This document shows positions 10,675 to 20,814 of a stretch of 64,000 nt of DNA, piece after piece. Each line of letters opens with the position of its first letter. Within the stretch, counting starts at the first letter, position 1. The position numbers were made by a program, and so were the translations under genes. Origin of the DNA: Antedon mediterranea (lineage: Eukaryota > Echinodermata > Crinoidea > Comatulida > Antedonidae). The DNA lies in assembly GCF_964355755.1 (NCBI RefSeq), contig NC_092679.1, forward strand, positions 14,310,932-14,374,931, in the 5' to 3' direction. The notes below the pieces were generated by a model that was given only the letters and a program-made list of their open reading frames with translations, made no database searches and was not told where the DNA came from.

Positions 10675-10762
10675 CCCTCGATAGCTCAGTTGGTAGAGCG
10701 GAGGACTGTAGAGTTTAATAATTGGTATCCTTAGGTCGCTGGTTCAAATTCGGCTCGAGGGA
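10675..10762 (+). tRNA. tRNA-Tyr(GTA)
   Basis: T-type intron; one T-stem change (AAATTCGG). Confidence 0.85.
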
Positions 10763-10765
10763 ACA

Positions 10766-10771
10766 TTTTTT
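10766..10771 (+). terminator. Pol III terminator of tRNA-Tyr (example)
   Basis: Six T residues 4 nt after the mature 3' end. Nearly every Tyr copy has an equivalent T5 or T6. Confidence 0.75.
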
Positions 10772-10883
10772 ATTCAATTTTTTCTTTATTTTTCATTGAT
10801 AATGAATTTTAAAACGATTTTACAGTCTTGAGATAATTTACCCATTCTTGTTTATTTCAAACAAAATCTAATAGACAAGGAAT

Positions 10884-10887
10884 AAAA
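10884..10887 (-). terminator. Pol III terminator of tRNA-Glu (example)
   Basis: TTTT on the reverse strand a few bases past the Glu 3' end; kept in almost all units (AATAAAATAATTT on +). Confidence 0.65.
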
Positions 10888-10891
10888 TAAT

Positions 10892-10963
10892 TTCCCACAC
10901 CGGGAATCGAACCCGGGCCGCGGCGGTGAAAACGCTGAATCCTAACCACTAGACCATATGGGA
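10892..10963 (-). tRNA. tRNA-Glu(TTC)
   Basis: TTC body beside a class 2 spacer (recombinant); one anticodon-stem change. Confidence 0.88.
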
Positions 10964-11098
10964 AAACTTGAGAAACCCCTAAATTTAGGCGCTAATATTG
11001 GTGTTCGGGTTTATCATGGAACACGATTCATTATCAGTACATTTTATTGAAAAAAACATTCCATAATAGGTTACGATCAACGAGAGAGAGAGACACCG

Positions 11099-11186
11099 CC
11101 CTCGATAGCTCAGTTGGTAGAGCGGAGGACTGTAGAGTTAAAAAATTGGTATCCTTAGGTCGCTGGTTCAAATCCGGCTCGAGGGA
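11099..11186 (+). tRNA. tRNA-Tyr(GTA)
   Basis: Consensus, A-type intron. Confidence 0.93.
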
Positions 11187-11315
11187 ACATTTTTTATTCA
11201 ATTTTTTCTTTATTTTTCATTGATAATGAATTTTAAAACGATTTTACAGTCTTGAGATAATTTACCCATTCTTGTTTATTTCAAACAAAATCTAATAGAC
11301 AAGGAATAAAATAAT

Positions 11316-11387
11316 TTCCCAAACCGGGAATCGAACCCGGGCCGCGGCGGTGAGAGCGCCGAATCCTAACCACTAGACCATATGGGA
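11316..11387 (-). tRNA. tRNA-Glu(CTC)
   Basis: One acceptor change (CCCAAACC). Confidence 0.85.
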
Positions 11388-11519
11388 AACTTGAGAAACC
11401 CCTAAATTTAAGCGCTAATATTGGTGTTCTAGTTTTTCATGGAACACGATTCATTATCAGTAAATTTTATTGAAATAAACATTCCATAATAGGCTACGAT
11501 TAACGACAGAGAGACACCG

Positions 11520-11607
11520 CCCTCGATAGCTCAGTTGGTAGAGCGGAGGACTGTAGAGTTTAATAATTGGTATCCTTAGGTCGCTGGTTCAAATCCGGCT
11601 CGAGGGA
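11520..11607 (+). tRNA. tRNA-Tyr(GTA)
   Basis: Consensus, T-type intron. Confidence 0.93.
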
Positions 11608-11741
11608 ACATTTTTATTCAATTTTTTCTTTATTTTTCATTGACAATGAATTTTAAAACGATGTTACAGTCTTGAGATAATTTACCCATTCTTGTTTATT
11701 TCAAATAAAAAATTATAGGCCTACCCAAGAAATAAAATAAT

Positions 11742-11813
11742 TTCCCACACCGGGAATCGAACCCGGGCCGCGGCGGTGAAAACGCCGAATCCTAACCACT
11801 AGACCATATGGGA
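11742..11813 (-). tRNA. tRNA-Glu(TTC)
   Basis: Consensus TTC body, class 1. Confidence 0.92.
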
Positions 11814-11946
11814 AAACTTGAGAAACCCCTAAATGTAGGCGCTAATATTGGTGTTCGGGTTTTTCATGGAACACGATTCATTATCAGTACATTTTCTTGA
11901 AATAAACATTCCATAATAGGTTACGATCAACGAGAGAGAGACGCCG

Positions 11947-12034
11947 CCCTCGATAGCTCAGTTGGTAGAGCGGAGGACTGTAGAGTTAAAAAATTGGTAT
12001 CCTTAGGTCGCTGGTTCAAATCCGGCTCGAGGGA
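11947..12034 (+). tRNA. tRNA-Tyr(GTA)
   Basis: Consensus, A-type intron. Confidence 0.93.
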
Positions 12035-12163
12035 ACATTTTTTATTCAAGTTTTTCTTTATTTTTCATTGATAATGAATTTTGAAACGATTTTACAGTCT
12101 TGAGATAATTTACCCATTCTTGTTTATTTCAAACAAAATCTAATAGACAAGGAATAAAATAAT

Positions 12164-12235
12164 TTCCCACACCGGGAATCGAAACCGGGCCGTGGCGGTG
12201 AGAGCGCCGAATCCTAACCACTAGACCATATGGGA
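12164..12235 (-). tRNA. tRNA-Glu(CTC), variant
   Basis: T-stem mismatch (GAAACCGG) and GTGGCGG change. Confidence 0.75.
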
Positions 12236-12368
12236 AAACTTGAGAAACCCCTAAATTTAAGCGCTTATATTGGTGTTCGTGTTTTTCATGGAACACAATT
12301 CATTATCAGTACATTTTATTGAAATAAACATTCCATAATAGGTTACGATCAACGAGAGAGACACACCG

Positions 12369-12456
12369 CCCTCGATAGCTCAGTTGGTAGAGCGGAGGAC
12401 TGTAGGGTTAAAAAATTGGTATCCTTAGGTCGCTGGTTCAAATCCGGCTCGAGGGA
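12369..12456 (+). tRNA. tRNA-Tyr(GTA)
   Basis: A-type intron with first base G (TAGGGTT). Confidence 0.9.
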
Positions 12457-12585
12457 ACATTTTTTATTCAAGTTTTTCTTTATTTTTCATTGATAATGAA
12501 TTTTGAAAGGATTTTACAGTCTTGAGATAATTTACCCATTCTTGTTTATTTCAAACAAAATCTAATAGACAAGGAATAAAATAAT

Positions 12586-12657
12586 TTCCCACACCGGGAA
12601 TCGAAACCGGGCCGCGGCGGTGAGAGCGCCGAATCCTAACCACTAGACCATATGGGA
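12586..12657 (-). tRNA. tRNA-Glu(CTC), variant
   Basis: Same GAAACCGG T-stem mismatch as the copy before, so shared by duplication. Confidence 0.78.
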
Positions 12658-12790
12658 AAACTTGAGAAACCCCTAAATTTAAGCGCTAATATTGGTGTTC
12701 TTGTTTTTCATGAAACACGATTCATTATCAGTACATTTTATTGAAATAAACATTCCATAATAGGCTACGATCAACGAGAGAGACACACCG

Positions 12791-12878
12791 CCCTCGATAG
12801 CTCAGTTGGTAGAGCGGAGGACTGTAGAGTTTAATAATTGGTATCCTTAGGTCGCTGGTTCAAATCCGGCTCGAGGGA
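12791..12878 (+). tRNA. tRNA-Tyr(GTA)
   Basis: Consensus, T-type intron. Confidence 0.93.
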
Positions 12879-13013
12879 ACATTTTTTATTCAATTTTTTC
12901 TTTATTTTTCATTGATATTAATAATGAATTTTAAAACGATTTTACAGTCTTGAGATAATTTACCCACTCTTGTTTATTTCAAACAAAATCTAATAGACAA
13001 GGAATAAAATAAT

Positions 13014-13085
13014 TTCCCACACCGGGAATCGAACCCGGGCCGCGGCGGTGAGAGTACCGAATCCTAACCACTAGACCATATGGGA
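13014..13085 (-). tRNA. tRNA-Glu(CTC), variant
   Basis: Anticodon-stem change (GAGAGTACC). Confidence 0.78.
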
Positions 13086-13218
13086 AAACTTGAGAAACCC
13101 CTAAATTTAAGCGCTAATATTGGTGTTCTAGTTTTTCATGGAACACGATTCATTATCAGTACATTTTATTGAAATAAACATTCCATAATAGGCTACGATT
13201 AACGACAGAGAGACACCG

Positions 13219-13306
13219 CCCTCGATAGCTCAGTTGGTAGAGCGGAGGACTGTAGAGTTTAATAATTGGTATCCTTAGGTGGCTGGTTCAAATCCGGCTC
13301 GAGGGA
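13219..13306 (+). tRNA. tRNA-Tyr(GTA)
   Basis: T-type intron; variable-region change GGTGGCTGG. Confidence 0.85.
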
Positions 13307-13440
13307 ACATTTTTATTCAATTTTTTTTTTATTTTTCATTGACAATGAATTTTAAAACGATGTTACAGTCTTGAGATAATTTACCCATTCTTGTTTATTT
13401 CAAATAAAATATTATAGGCCTAGACAAGAAATAAAATAAT

Positions 13441-13512
13441 TTCCCACACCGGGAATCGAACCCGGGCCGCGGCGGTGAAAACGCCGAATCCTAACCACTA
13501 GTCCATATGGGA
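13441..13512 (-). tRNA. tRNA-Glu(TTC)
   Basis: One D-arm change (TAGTCCA); class 1. Confidence 0.87.
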
Positions 13513-13645
13513 AAACTTGAGAAACCCCTAAATATAGGCGCTAATATTGGTGTTCGGGTTTTTCATGGAACACGATTCATTATCAGTACATTTTCTTGAA
13601 ATAAACATTCCATAATAGGTTACGATCAACAAGAGAGAGACGCCG

Positions 13646-13733
13646 CCCTCGATAGCTCAGTTGGTAGAGCCGAGGACTGTAGAGTTAAAAAATTGGTATC
13701 CTTAGGTCGCTGGTTCAAATCCGGCTCGAGGGA
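13646..13733 (+). tRNA. tRNA-Tyr(GTA)
   Basis: A-type intron; AGCCGAGG change beside the anticodon stem. Confidence 0.85.
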
Positions 13734-13862
13734 ACACTTTTTATTCAATTTTTTCTTTATTTTTCATTGATAATGAATTTTAAAACGATTTTACAGTCTT
13801 GAGATTATTTACCCATTCTTGTTTATTTCAAACAAAATCTAATAGACAAGGAATAACATAAT

Positions 13863-13934
13863 TTCCCACACCGGGAATCGAACCCGGGCCGCGGCGGTGA
13901 GAGCGCCGAATCCTAACCACTAGACCATATGGGA
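13863..13934 (-). tRNA. tRNA-Glu(CTC)
   Basis: Consensus, class 2. Confidence 0.92.
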
Positions 13935-14067
13935 AAACTTGAGAAACCCCTAAATTTAAGCGCTAATATTGGTGTTCGTGTTTTTCATGGAACACGATTC
14001 ATTATCAGTACATTTTATTGAAATAAACATTCCATAATAGGTTACGATCAACGACAGAGAGACATCG

Positions 14068-14155
14068 CCCTCGATAGCTCAGTTGGTAGAGCGGAGGACT
14101 GTAGAGTTAAAAAATTGGTATCCTTAGGTCGCTGGTTCAAATCCGGCTCTAGGGA
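14068..14155 (+). tRNA. tRNA-Tyr(GTA)
   Basis: A-type intron; acceptor CTCTAGGGA variant. Confidence 0.85.
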
Positions 14156-14284
14156 ACATTTTTTATTCAATTTTTTCTTTATTTGTCATTGATAATGAAT
14201 TTTAAAACGATTTTACAGTCTTCAGATAATTTACCCATTCTTGTTTATTTCAAACAAAATCTAATAGACAAGGAATAAAATAAT

Positions 14285-14356
14285 TTCCCACACCGGGAAT
14301 CGAACCCGGGCCGCGGCGGTGAGAACGCCGAATCCTAACCACTAGACCATATGGGA
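14285..14356 (-). tRNA. tRNA-Glu(CTC)
   Basis: T at position 32 (loop TTCTCAC). Confidence 0.9.
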
Positions 14357-14489
14357 AAACTTGAGAAACCCCTAAATTTAGGCGCTAATATTGGTGTTAC
14401 TGTTTATCATGGAACACGATTCATTATCAGTACATTTTATTGAAATAAACATTCCATAATAGGTTACGATCAACGAGAGAGAGACACCG

Positions 14490-14577
14490 CCTTCGATAGC
14501 TCAGTTGGTAGAGCGGAGGACTGTAGAGTTAAAAAATTGGTATCCTTAGGTCGCTGGTTCAAATCCGGCTCGAGGGA
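14490..14577 (+). tRNA. tRNA-Tyr(GTA)
   Basis: A-type intron; 5' acceptor CCTTCGA gives one G-U pair. Confidence 0.9.
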
Positions 14578-14711
14578 ACATTTTTTATTCAATTTTTCTT
14601 TATTTTTCATTGATATTAATAATGAATTTTAAAACGATTTTACAGTCTTGAGATAATTTACCCATTCTTGTTTATTTCAAACAAAATCTAATAGACAATG
14701 AATAAAATAAT

Positions 14712-14783
14712 TTTCCACACCGGGAATCGAACCCGGGCCGCGGCGGTGAGAACGCCGAATCCTAACCACTAGACCCTATGGGA
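14712..14783 (-). tRNA. tRNA-Glu(CTC), variant
   Basis: T32; acceptor TTTTCCAC and GACCCTATGGG changes. Confidence 0.75.
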
Positions 14784-14916
14784 AAACTTGAGAAACCCCT
14801 AAATTTAGGCGCTAATATTGGTGTTCGTGTTTATCATGGAACACGATTCATTATCAGTACATTTTATTGAAATAAACATTCCATAATAGGTTACGATCAA
14901 CGAGAGAGAGACACCG

Positions 14917-15004
14917 CCCTCGATAGCTCAGTTGGTAGAGCGGAGGACTGTAGAGTTAAAAAATTGGTATCCTTAGGTCGCTGGTTCAAATCCGGCTCGA
15001 GGGA
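14917..15004 (+). tRNA. tRNA-Tyr(GTA)
   Basis: Consensus, A-type intron. Confidence 0.93.
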
Positions 15005-15139
15005 ACATTTTTTATTCAATTTTTTCTTTATTTTTCATTGATATTAATAATGAATTTTAAAACGATTTTACAGTCTTCAGATAATTTACCCATTCTTGTT
15101 TATTTCAAACAAAATCTAATAGACAAGGAATAAAATAAT

Positions 15140-15211
15140 TTCCCACTCCGGGAATCGAACCCGGGCCGCGGCGGTGAGAGCGCCGAATCCTAACCACTAG
15201 ACCATATGGGA
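15140..15211 (-). tRNA. tRNA-Glu(CTC)
   Basis: One acceptor change (CCCACTCC). Confidence 0.85.
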
Positions 15212-15346
15212 AAACTTGAGAAACCCCTAAATTTAGGCTCTAATATTGGTGTTCGGGTTTTTCATGGAACACGATTCATTATCAGTACATTTTATTGAAA
15301 TAAACATTCCATAATAGGTTACGATCAACGAGAGAGAGAGACACCG

Positions 15347-15434
15347 CCCTCGATAGCTCAGTTGGTAGAGCGGAGGACTGTAGAGTTAAAAAATTGGTAT
15401 CCTTAGGTCGCTGGTTCAAATCCGGCTCGAGGGA
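15347..15434 (+). tRNA. tRNA-Tyr(GTA)
   Basis: Consensus, A-type intron. Confidence 0.93.
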
Positions 15435-15569
15435 ACATTTTTTATTCAATTTTTTCTTTATTTTTCATTGATATTAATAATGAATTTTAAAACGATTTTA
15501 CAGTCTTGAGATAATTTACCCATTCTTGTTTATTTCAAACAAAATCTAATAGACAAGGAATAAAATAAT

Positions 15570-15641
15570 TTCCCACACCGGGAATCGAACCCGGGCCGCG
15601 GCGGTGAGAGCGCCGAATCCTAACCACTAGACCATATGGGA
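15570..15641 (-). tRNA. tRNA-Glu(CTC)
   Basis: Consensus, class 2. Last gene before the LINE. Confidence 0.92.
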
Positions 15642-15800
15642 AAACTTGAGAAACCCCTAAATTTAAGCGCTAATATTGGTGTTCTAGTTTTTCATGGAAC
15701 ACGATTCATTATCAGTACATTTTATTGAAATAAACATTCCATAATAGGCTACGATTAACTTTTTACCTTGATTTACCTTGACCTTTAGACTATAAACCTG

Positions 15801-18800
15801 TTAAGGTTTGTGAGCCCCTCTTTGAATATCTTGGTTATATGGCTCAAACTTTAGGTTGTGGGTTTTCCAGTGTGTTTCAATATAGGTTTTAAAATTATTT
15901 ATAGAGGATGCATTTACTATATGATATGGCAAACTATTCCAATCATTTACTGCAGATATTGAAAAGAATTTCTGTCTGTGTTTCGATTTACTATGAACTT
16001 TTTTAATTTTAAAATTGTGGCCTCTAGTTACAGTAGATGGTGCTAATTCAAAAAAGACACCCGGATTAACATTATCATACTTTTGTATCATTCTAAAAAT
16101 CTGTAAGCAGTAACACCTCTTTCTTCGAAATGCTAATGATGGCAGTTTCATAAATTTCATTCGGTCACTATATGGTTGAGTTTTAATTTCCACAGCAAGT
16201 TTTGTGGCTCTTTGCTGAACTTTTTCTAAGAGAATAGAATCACCAACAAACTGAGGAAGACAAGCCGTACTAGAATATTCTAAAATCGGTCTAACCATTG
16301 ATTTATAAAGGATAGACACTAAATGACTGTCTAAATATTCAAAGGTTCTCTTAATTAAACCAAGTCTAGAGTTAGCCTTTTTAACAACTTCAACGATATG
16401 ATCATGAAAATTCAATTTATTATCAACTAAAACACCAAGATCTCTCATCTGAGTTACAACTCCCAACTGAATTCTATCTGAACCTGTTCCCATAAAGTAT
16501 GTTGTGTTCAAGGATTTTTTACCGAGATGCATAACCTTACATTTATTAATATTAAAGGGCAACTGCCACTTTACTGACCATTTATACATCTTATCAATGT
16601 CCGCCTGAAAATCAAGAGCATCTATGTCTGAATCAACAGCTTTGTATGTCTTTGAATCATCAGCAAACAAAAAAAGAGGTGACTTAACTAATTGAGGCAG
16701 ATCGTTGATAAATATTGTAAAGCAGATTACACCATATACACTCCCTTGAGGAATACCACTCTGGACCGATATCCAATCCGAAACTTCGCCATTTACCACC
16801 ACTCGCTGGACACGATTTGACAAGTATATTTTAGTCCATTTCAACAATTCACCACGAATACCATATGTATGCATTTTATGGAGAAGTCTTTCATGTGGAA
16901 CAGAGTCAAAAGCTTTTTGAAAATCACAGTACAAGATATCGACAGAGTGTCCTTCATCTATCATTGAAGACCATTTCTCAGTGGCCTCAAGCAGTTGCGT
17001 GTTGCAGTATCTTCCCTTGCGAAACCCATGTTGTTCGTTACAAAATAGTTTATTATCTTCCATATGTTTCGATATTTCATTCTTGATGAATGCCTCCATG
17101 GTTTTACATAGTATTGACGTTAAACTCACTGGCCTATAGTTTAGAGGATTAGTTTTACAGCCTTTCTTATAGATTGATGAAACATTAGCTTGCCTCCATT
17201 GTTCAGGAATAGTTCCCTCATGTAAAAGCTTGGAAAATAAAGTGCTGAGAATTGGACTAATTTCATTTGCCGTTTCTTTTAAAAGTCGAGAGTGCACACC
17301 ATCTGGTCCTGGAGACTTACAAATGTCTAATGCTAATAGGTGCTTTCGAATTTCATTCTCCGGAAATGCAACAGTATACAAAGGTTCGACTTCATGATCA
17401 AGGTTAAGTTTAAGCACGGGAATGTCAGAAATATTTTCTTTAGTAAAAACTGTTGCAAATGCTTGGTTTAAGAGTGCAGCTTTTTGTCTATCATCTACAA
17501 TCAGTTCTCCTCTCTCGTCTTTTAATGCAGAAATGCCCGTCTTTTTGCCAGTTTTCTCCTTATAATATTTCCAGAAACTCTTAGGATTCACTTTTATCTC
17601 GGATGCCAACTTGCATTCAAAACTTTTCTTCGCTTTTTTTATTGCCTTATTTGTCTCATTTCTAACTTTAATATAAGCATTCCATCTTTCCGGTGTTCTT
17701 CTACTCTGATATCTATTCCATGCTTTATGTTTCTGTTTAACTATAGACACTGTTTCGACGTTCATCCACTGCTTCTTATACCTTTTAGTTTTAGACCTTA
17801 AAGGAACATACTGTAAAATACAGAAATCTAACAGGGAATAGAGAGAATTACCAATAGAAACACCATCAAGTTCATACATATCAATATTTAGTTTCGATTC
17901 TTTTATTTTAGTTCTAATAGCTTCGTAGTTGGCTTTGTAGTAATTTCTTGTAGGAGTGACATTTTCTTTTTCTATAAAACTTAAAGCAAGATTAAAGGTT
18001 AAAACAACATGGTCACTCTTTCCCAATGGTGCACTACTAATAAGATCACAAACATCAAACTCTTCCCTTGAAAGTACTAAATCTAGTATATTAGATTCTT
18101 CTCCAGTACGATGTCTTGTCGGACAGTCTACATGTTGATGCCACATTAAATCATCGATTAAATCGGTAAATTTTTGGTTCACATTATGTGATAACCCTTT
18201 GCTACTCCTGTTTATCCCTTTAAAATTAAAATCGCCAGCAACAATCATATGATCAGCCCTGTACTTTTCTGCTGCAACCAAAATATCTTTTAAATCCTCA
18301 AATTTGTCCGCGTGACTACTTGGACTGCGATAAATACAACCAATTAAAACATTAATATCATTTAATTTAATATTCACAAATATATTCTCATCAAAACCAC
18401 CTATGTCAACCTGAAATACAGTCAATGCATCTTTTACTAGGATCGCGACTCCTCTATGTTCCAGTTTACTAAATAAATTATAACCTTCTAAATTAAAAAT
18501 GTTCTCATCAATTTCATACAGATAATGTTTAGGTAATATTTCATTTAAGATTATAATATCCGGTTTAAGCTGATTTATTCTTATTCGGAGTTCTGCGATT
18601 TTGTTAGTTAATGTATCACAATTAGTGTAAAAAAAAGAAAGATTATCTCTGTCAATGTTGATAATGTTATTTCTTCGATAATTAAAATTAAAAGTATTAT
18701 TTCCTAAATTATAATTACTTTCTGTGTTTATTTTCTTTGTGTTATTAGTGTTGTGCCTGGTATTGTTTGACCTGAGGGTTGTGGTTTGGGCTTGTCCGAA

Positions 18801-18809
18801 AGGGCACCT
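15801..18809 (-). CDS. LINE ORF2: endonuclease-reverse transcriptase
   Basis: Open for 1,002 codons with no internal stop. N-terminal APE-type endonuclease: TNCDTLTNKIAEL near residue 62, ILNE with the catalytic Glu near 90, GDFN at 192-195 and SDH at 265-267. Reverse transcriptase at roughly 500-770, with KSPGPDGV, YRPVSLTS, the first catalytic Asp in YCDFQKAFDSVP and FADD at 715-718. A Cys/His-poor C-terminal tail follows, typical of CR1/L2-like elements. The key residues are present, so it may be active or only recently silenced. There is no ATG in the first ~187 codons; the frame opens after a TGA at 18810-18812 and overlaps the -1 frame tail of ORF1. The start mechanism is therefore unknown. 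Confidence 0.92.
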   Translation of the reverse strand, partial: RCPFGQAQTTTLRSNNTRHNTNNTKKINTESNYNLGNNTFNFNYRRNNIINIDRDNLSFFYTNCDTLTNKIAELRIRINQLKPDIIILNEILPKHYLYEIDENIFNLEGYNLFSKLEHRGVAILVKDALTVFQVDIGGFDENIFVNIKLNDINVLIGCIYRSPSSHADKFEDLKDILVAAEKYRADHMIVAGDFNFKGINRSSKGLSHNVNQKFTDLIDDLMWHQHVDCPTRHRTGEESNILDLVLSREEFDVCDLISSAPLGKSDHVVLTFNLALSFIEKENVTPTRNYYKANYEAIRTKIKESKLNIDMYELDGVSIGNSLYSLLDFCILQYVPLRSKTKRYKKQWMNVETVSIVKQKHKAWNRYQSRRTPERWNAYIKVRNETNKAIKKAKKSFECKLASEIKVNPKSFWKYYKEKTGKKTGISALKDERGELIVDDRQKAALLNQAFATVFTKENISDIPVLKLNLDHEVEPLYTVAFPENEIRKHLLALDICKSPGPDGVHSRLLKETANEISPILSTLFSKLLHEGTIPEQWRQANVSSIYKKGCKTNPLNYRPVSLTSILCKTMEAFIKNEISKHMEDNKLFCNEQHGFRKGRYCNTQLLEATEKWSSMIDEGHSVDILYCDFQKAFDSVPHERLLHKMHTYGIRGELLKWTKIYLSNRVQRVVVNGEVSDWISVQSGIPQGSVYGVICFTIFINDLPQLVKSPLFLFADDSKTYKAVDSDIDALDFQADIDKMYKWSVKWQLPFNINKCKVMHLGKKSLNTTYFMGTGSDRIQLGVVTQMRDLGVLVDNKLNFHDHIVEVVKKANSRLGLIKRTFEYLDSHLVSILYKSMVRPILEYSSTACLPQFVGDSILLEKVQQRATKLAVEIKTQPYSDRMKFMKLPSLAFRRKRCYCLQIFRMIQKYDNVNPGVFFELAPSTVTRGHNFKIKKVHSKSKHRQKFFSISAVNDWNSLPYHIVNASSINNFKTYIETHWKTHNLKFEPYNQDIQRGAHKP

Positions 18810-18902
18810 TCACAATCTCGTAATTTCTTATCATTAAATTGGTCTCACCAGTTTGCTCTCTTCTCTCTTTCTCGACTTTCAGCGTATTAAACCGGTCACG
18901 AT

Positions 18903-19604
18903 CTAACTTGCTTCGGTCTCTACTAACCCCTTTATTTTTTTATCCCATGCATTCTTAAGTATAAGCTCCTTGTCTCTTATATCATAGAAAACTAATTTAA
19001 TAGGACGTCTTTTATTAGGTTCTCGTTTGCCTAAACGGAAGAAAGTTCTGATTTTACTATCCACATGCTGTATATCAAGTCCATGAAGAAATTGAACTAC
19101 GTTCTCCCAATCATCTTTTTTCCTCAAATTAGACTCAGTTTTATCGGATTCTTCAATCTCATACACTATAATATTTGCTTTACGCTTTTCTCTATCTTCA
19201 TGCTCGCTAAACTTCTCCTCCATGCTATTTATTAACTTTTTTTCTAATCTTTCTTCAGTTTTTAAATACATTTCTGTTTGGTTAGATAGTATCTTATCAA
19301 TTTTCTCAGTATTTGCTTCAATATGCTTTGCTAGCTTAGTTTGTGTTGTTGCAATGCTGGAAAGGTTCTTCATAATATCTTTTGCCGTAGTATTGCATGA
19401 TCGACAATACCAATGTACCGAGTCATTATTACCATGTGCATTAATCAATTGATAGAGGCTATCACTGACATTTTGACACCCTTTGTGGAACCAAAGATTG
19501 CATAGATTGCAGAGCAGACCTTCCTCAATAACATTCTGACTACAAGAGCCACATTCTCCACAAACTTTGCCCTCCTTGGGAACTGATTTCTTTTTTGGGG
19601 GCAT
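18903..19604 (-). CDS. LINE ORF1: PHD-finger coiled-coil protein
   Basis: A 233-residue protein starting MPPKKKSVPKEGK. It carries a C4HC3 PHD-type zinc finger at about residues 15-70 (CGECG, LCNLCNLWFHKGC, HWYCRSC), a charged coiled coil at about 85-145, then an RRM-like KRKANIIVYEIEES segment. Such ORF1 proteins bind RNA or chromatin in CR1-group elements. The frame ends early: after a run of seven A (T on + at 18935-18941) the -1 frame carries a sensible continuation (KGVSRDRSK, then NLMIRNYEIVKVPF) up to a stop near 18740. So this is a one-base loss or a slippery site. Confidence 0.85.
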   Translation of the reverse strand: MPPKKKSVPKEGKVCGECGSCSQNVIEEGLLCNLCNLWFHKGCQNVSDSLYQLINAHGNNDSVHWYCRSCNTTAKDIMKNLSSIATTQTKLAKHIEANTEKIDKILSNQTEMYLKTEERLEKKLINSMEEKFSEHEDREKRKANIIVYEIEESDKTESNLRKKDDWENVVQFLHGLDIQHVDSKIRTFFRLGKREPNKRRPIKLVFYDIRDKELILKNAWDKKIKGLVETEAS

Positions 19605-20092
19605 TTCTATCTATTATTGAGCGAAAAAAATACAAAAATGTCAAACCAATACTAAAACCAATAATAACAATTGAAAATGTCCAACACTACCTAGACCAAA
19701 TAATCCAAAATAAATAAATAAATAAATAAATAAATAACAGTTGAAAATATCGAACACTGCCTAGGCCGGTAACTGCTAGGCCTACACCTACCTCCTTCCC
19801 GGTTAGAGTAGCTGGTTATGAAAGCAAGTCAATCAGGCATGAGTTGGCCTAGCTTTCAAACAACCAAAAATGCTCCTAAATATTTGTCTTTACGGAGTTA
19901 AACAGTAAAGTATAGCTCTAGTATTAGGTAATTGTTAGTATCTCTTACAGATAGTGTTACAATTTAGAAGGATTAAAGTGATTTTTAGAGATTTAAATTT
20001 AATACTTAACCAACTATGAAAACACACTGTTACCACAACCAAGAGCGCCCTCCTCCTAATGCGCCCTCCTCCTTAACGACAGAGAGACACCG

Positions 20093-20180
20093 CCCTCGAT
20101 AGCTCAGTTGGTAGAGCGGAGGACTGTAGAGTTTAATAATTGGTATCCTTAGGTCGCTGGTTCAAATCCGGCTCGAGGGA
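20093..20180 (+). tRNA. tRNA-Tyr(GTA)
   Basis: Consensus, T-type intron. Its 5' flank now begins with the LINE only 20 bases upstream. Confidence 0.92.
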
Positions 20181-20314
20181 ACATTTTTATTCAATTTTTT
20201 CTTTATTTTTCATTGACAATGAATTTTAAAACGATGTTACAGTCTTGAGATAATTTACCCATTCTTGTTTATTTCAAATAAAATATTATAGGCCTAGACA
20301 AGAAATAAAATAAT

Positions 20315-20387
20315 TTCCCACACCGGGAATCGAACCCGGGCCGCGGCGGTAAAAAACGCCGAATCCTAACCACTAGACCATATGGGA
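20315..20387 (-). pseudogene. tRNA-Glu, 8-nt anticodon loop
   Basis: GGTAAAAAACGCC carries one extra base in the loop; otherwise a TTC-type body. Confidence 0.7.
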
Positions 20388-20520
20388 AAACTTGAGAAAC
20401 CCCTAAATTTAGGCGCAAATATTGGTGTTCGGGTTTTTCATGGAACACGATTCATTATCAGTACATTTTATTGAAATAAACATTCAATAATAGGTTACGA
20501 TCAACGAGAGAGAGACACCG

Positions 20521-20608
20521 CCCTCGATAGCTCAGTTGGTAGAGCGGAGGACTGTAGAGTTTAATAATTGGTATCCTTAGGTCGCTGGTTCAAATCCGGC
20601 TCGAGGGA
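20521..20608 (+). tRNA. tRNA-Tyr(GTA)
   Basis: Consensus, T-type intron. Confidence 0.93.
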
Positions 20609-20742
20609 ACATTTTTATTCAATTTTTTCTTTATTTTTCATTGATAATGAATTTTAAAACGATTTTACAGTCTTGAGATAATTTACCCATTCTTGATTAT
20701 TTCAAATAAAATATTATAGGCCTAGACAAGAAATAAAATAAT

Positions 20743-20814
20743 TCCCCACACCGGGAATCGAACCCGGGCCGCGGCGGTGAAAACGCCGAATCCTAACCAC
20801 TAGACCATATGGGA
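20743..20814 (-). tRNA. tRNA-Glu(TTC)
   Basis: First acceptor base changed (ATTCCCCAC). Confidence 0.83.

Larger units (their letters stand above)
15760..20072 (-). mobile_element. Full-length CR1/L2-group LINE, copy 1
   Basis: A 4.3-kb non-LTR retrotransposon on the minus strand, inserted in array spacer and flanked by TTAAC at 15755-15759 and 20073-20077. The 5' UTR (about 19605-20072) starts with a doubled GGAGGAGGGCGC motif and has an AAAT-type microsatellite near 19709-19736. ORF1 has a PHD finger; ORF2 has endonuclease and reverse transcriptase. The short 3' UTR ends with two copies of TCAAGGTAAA, like the short 3' repeats of CR1/L2 elements. No poly-A tail. Clade assigned from domain layout and tail only. 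Confidence 0.88.

Noticed and set aside
16865-17086. Plus-strand ORFs inside the LINE (also near 17956, 19222 and the +9,845 copies)
   Set aside because: They are antisense shadows of ORF1 and ORF2 and have no recognisable domain.
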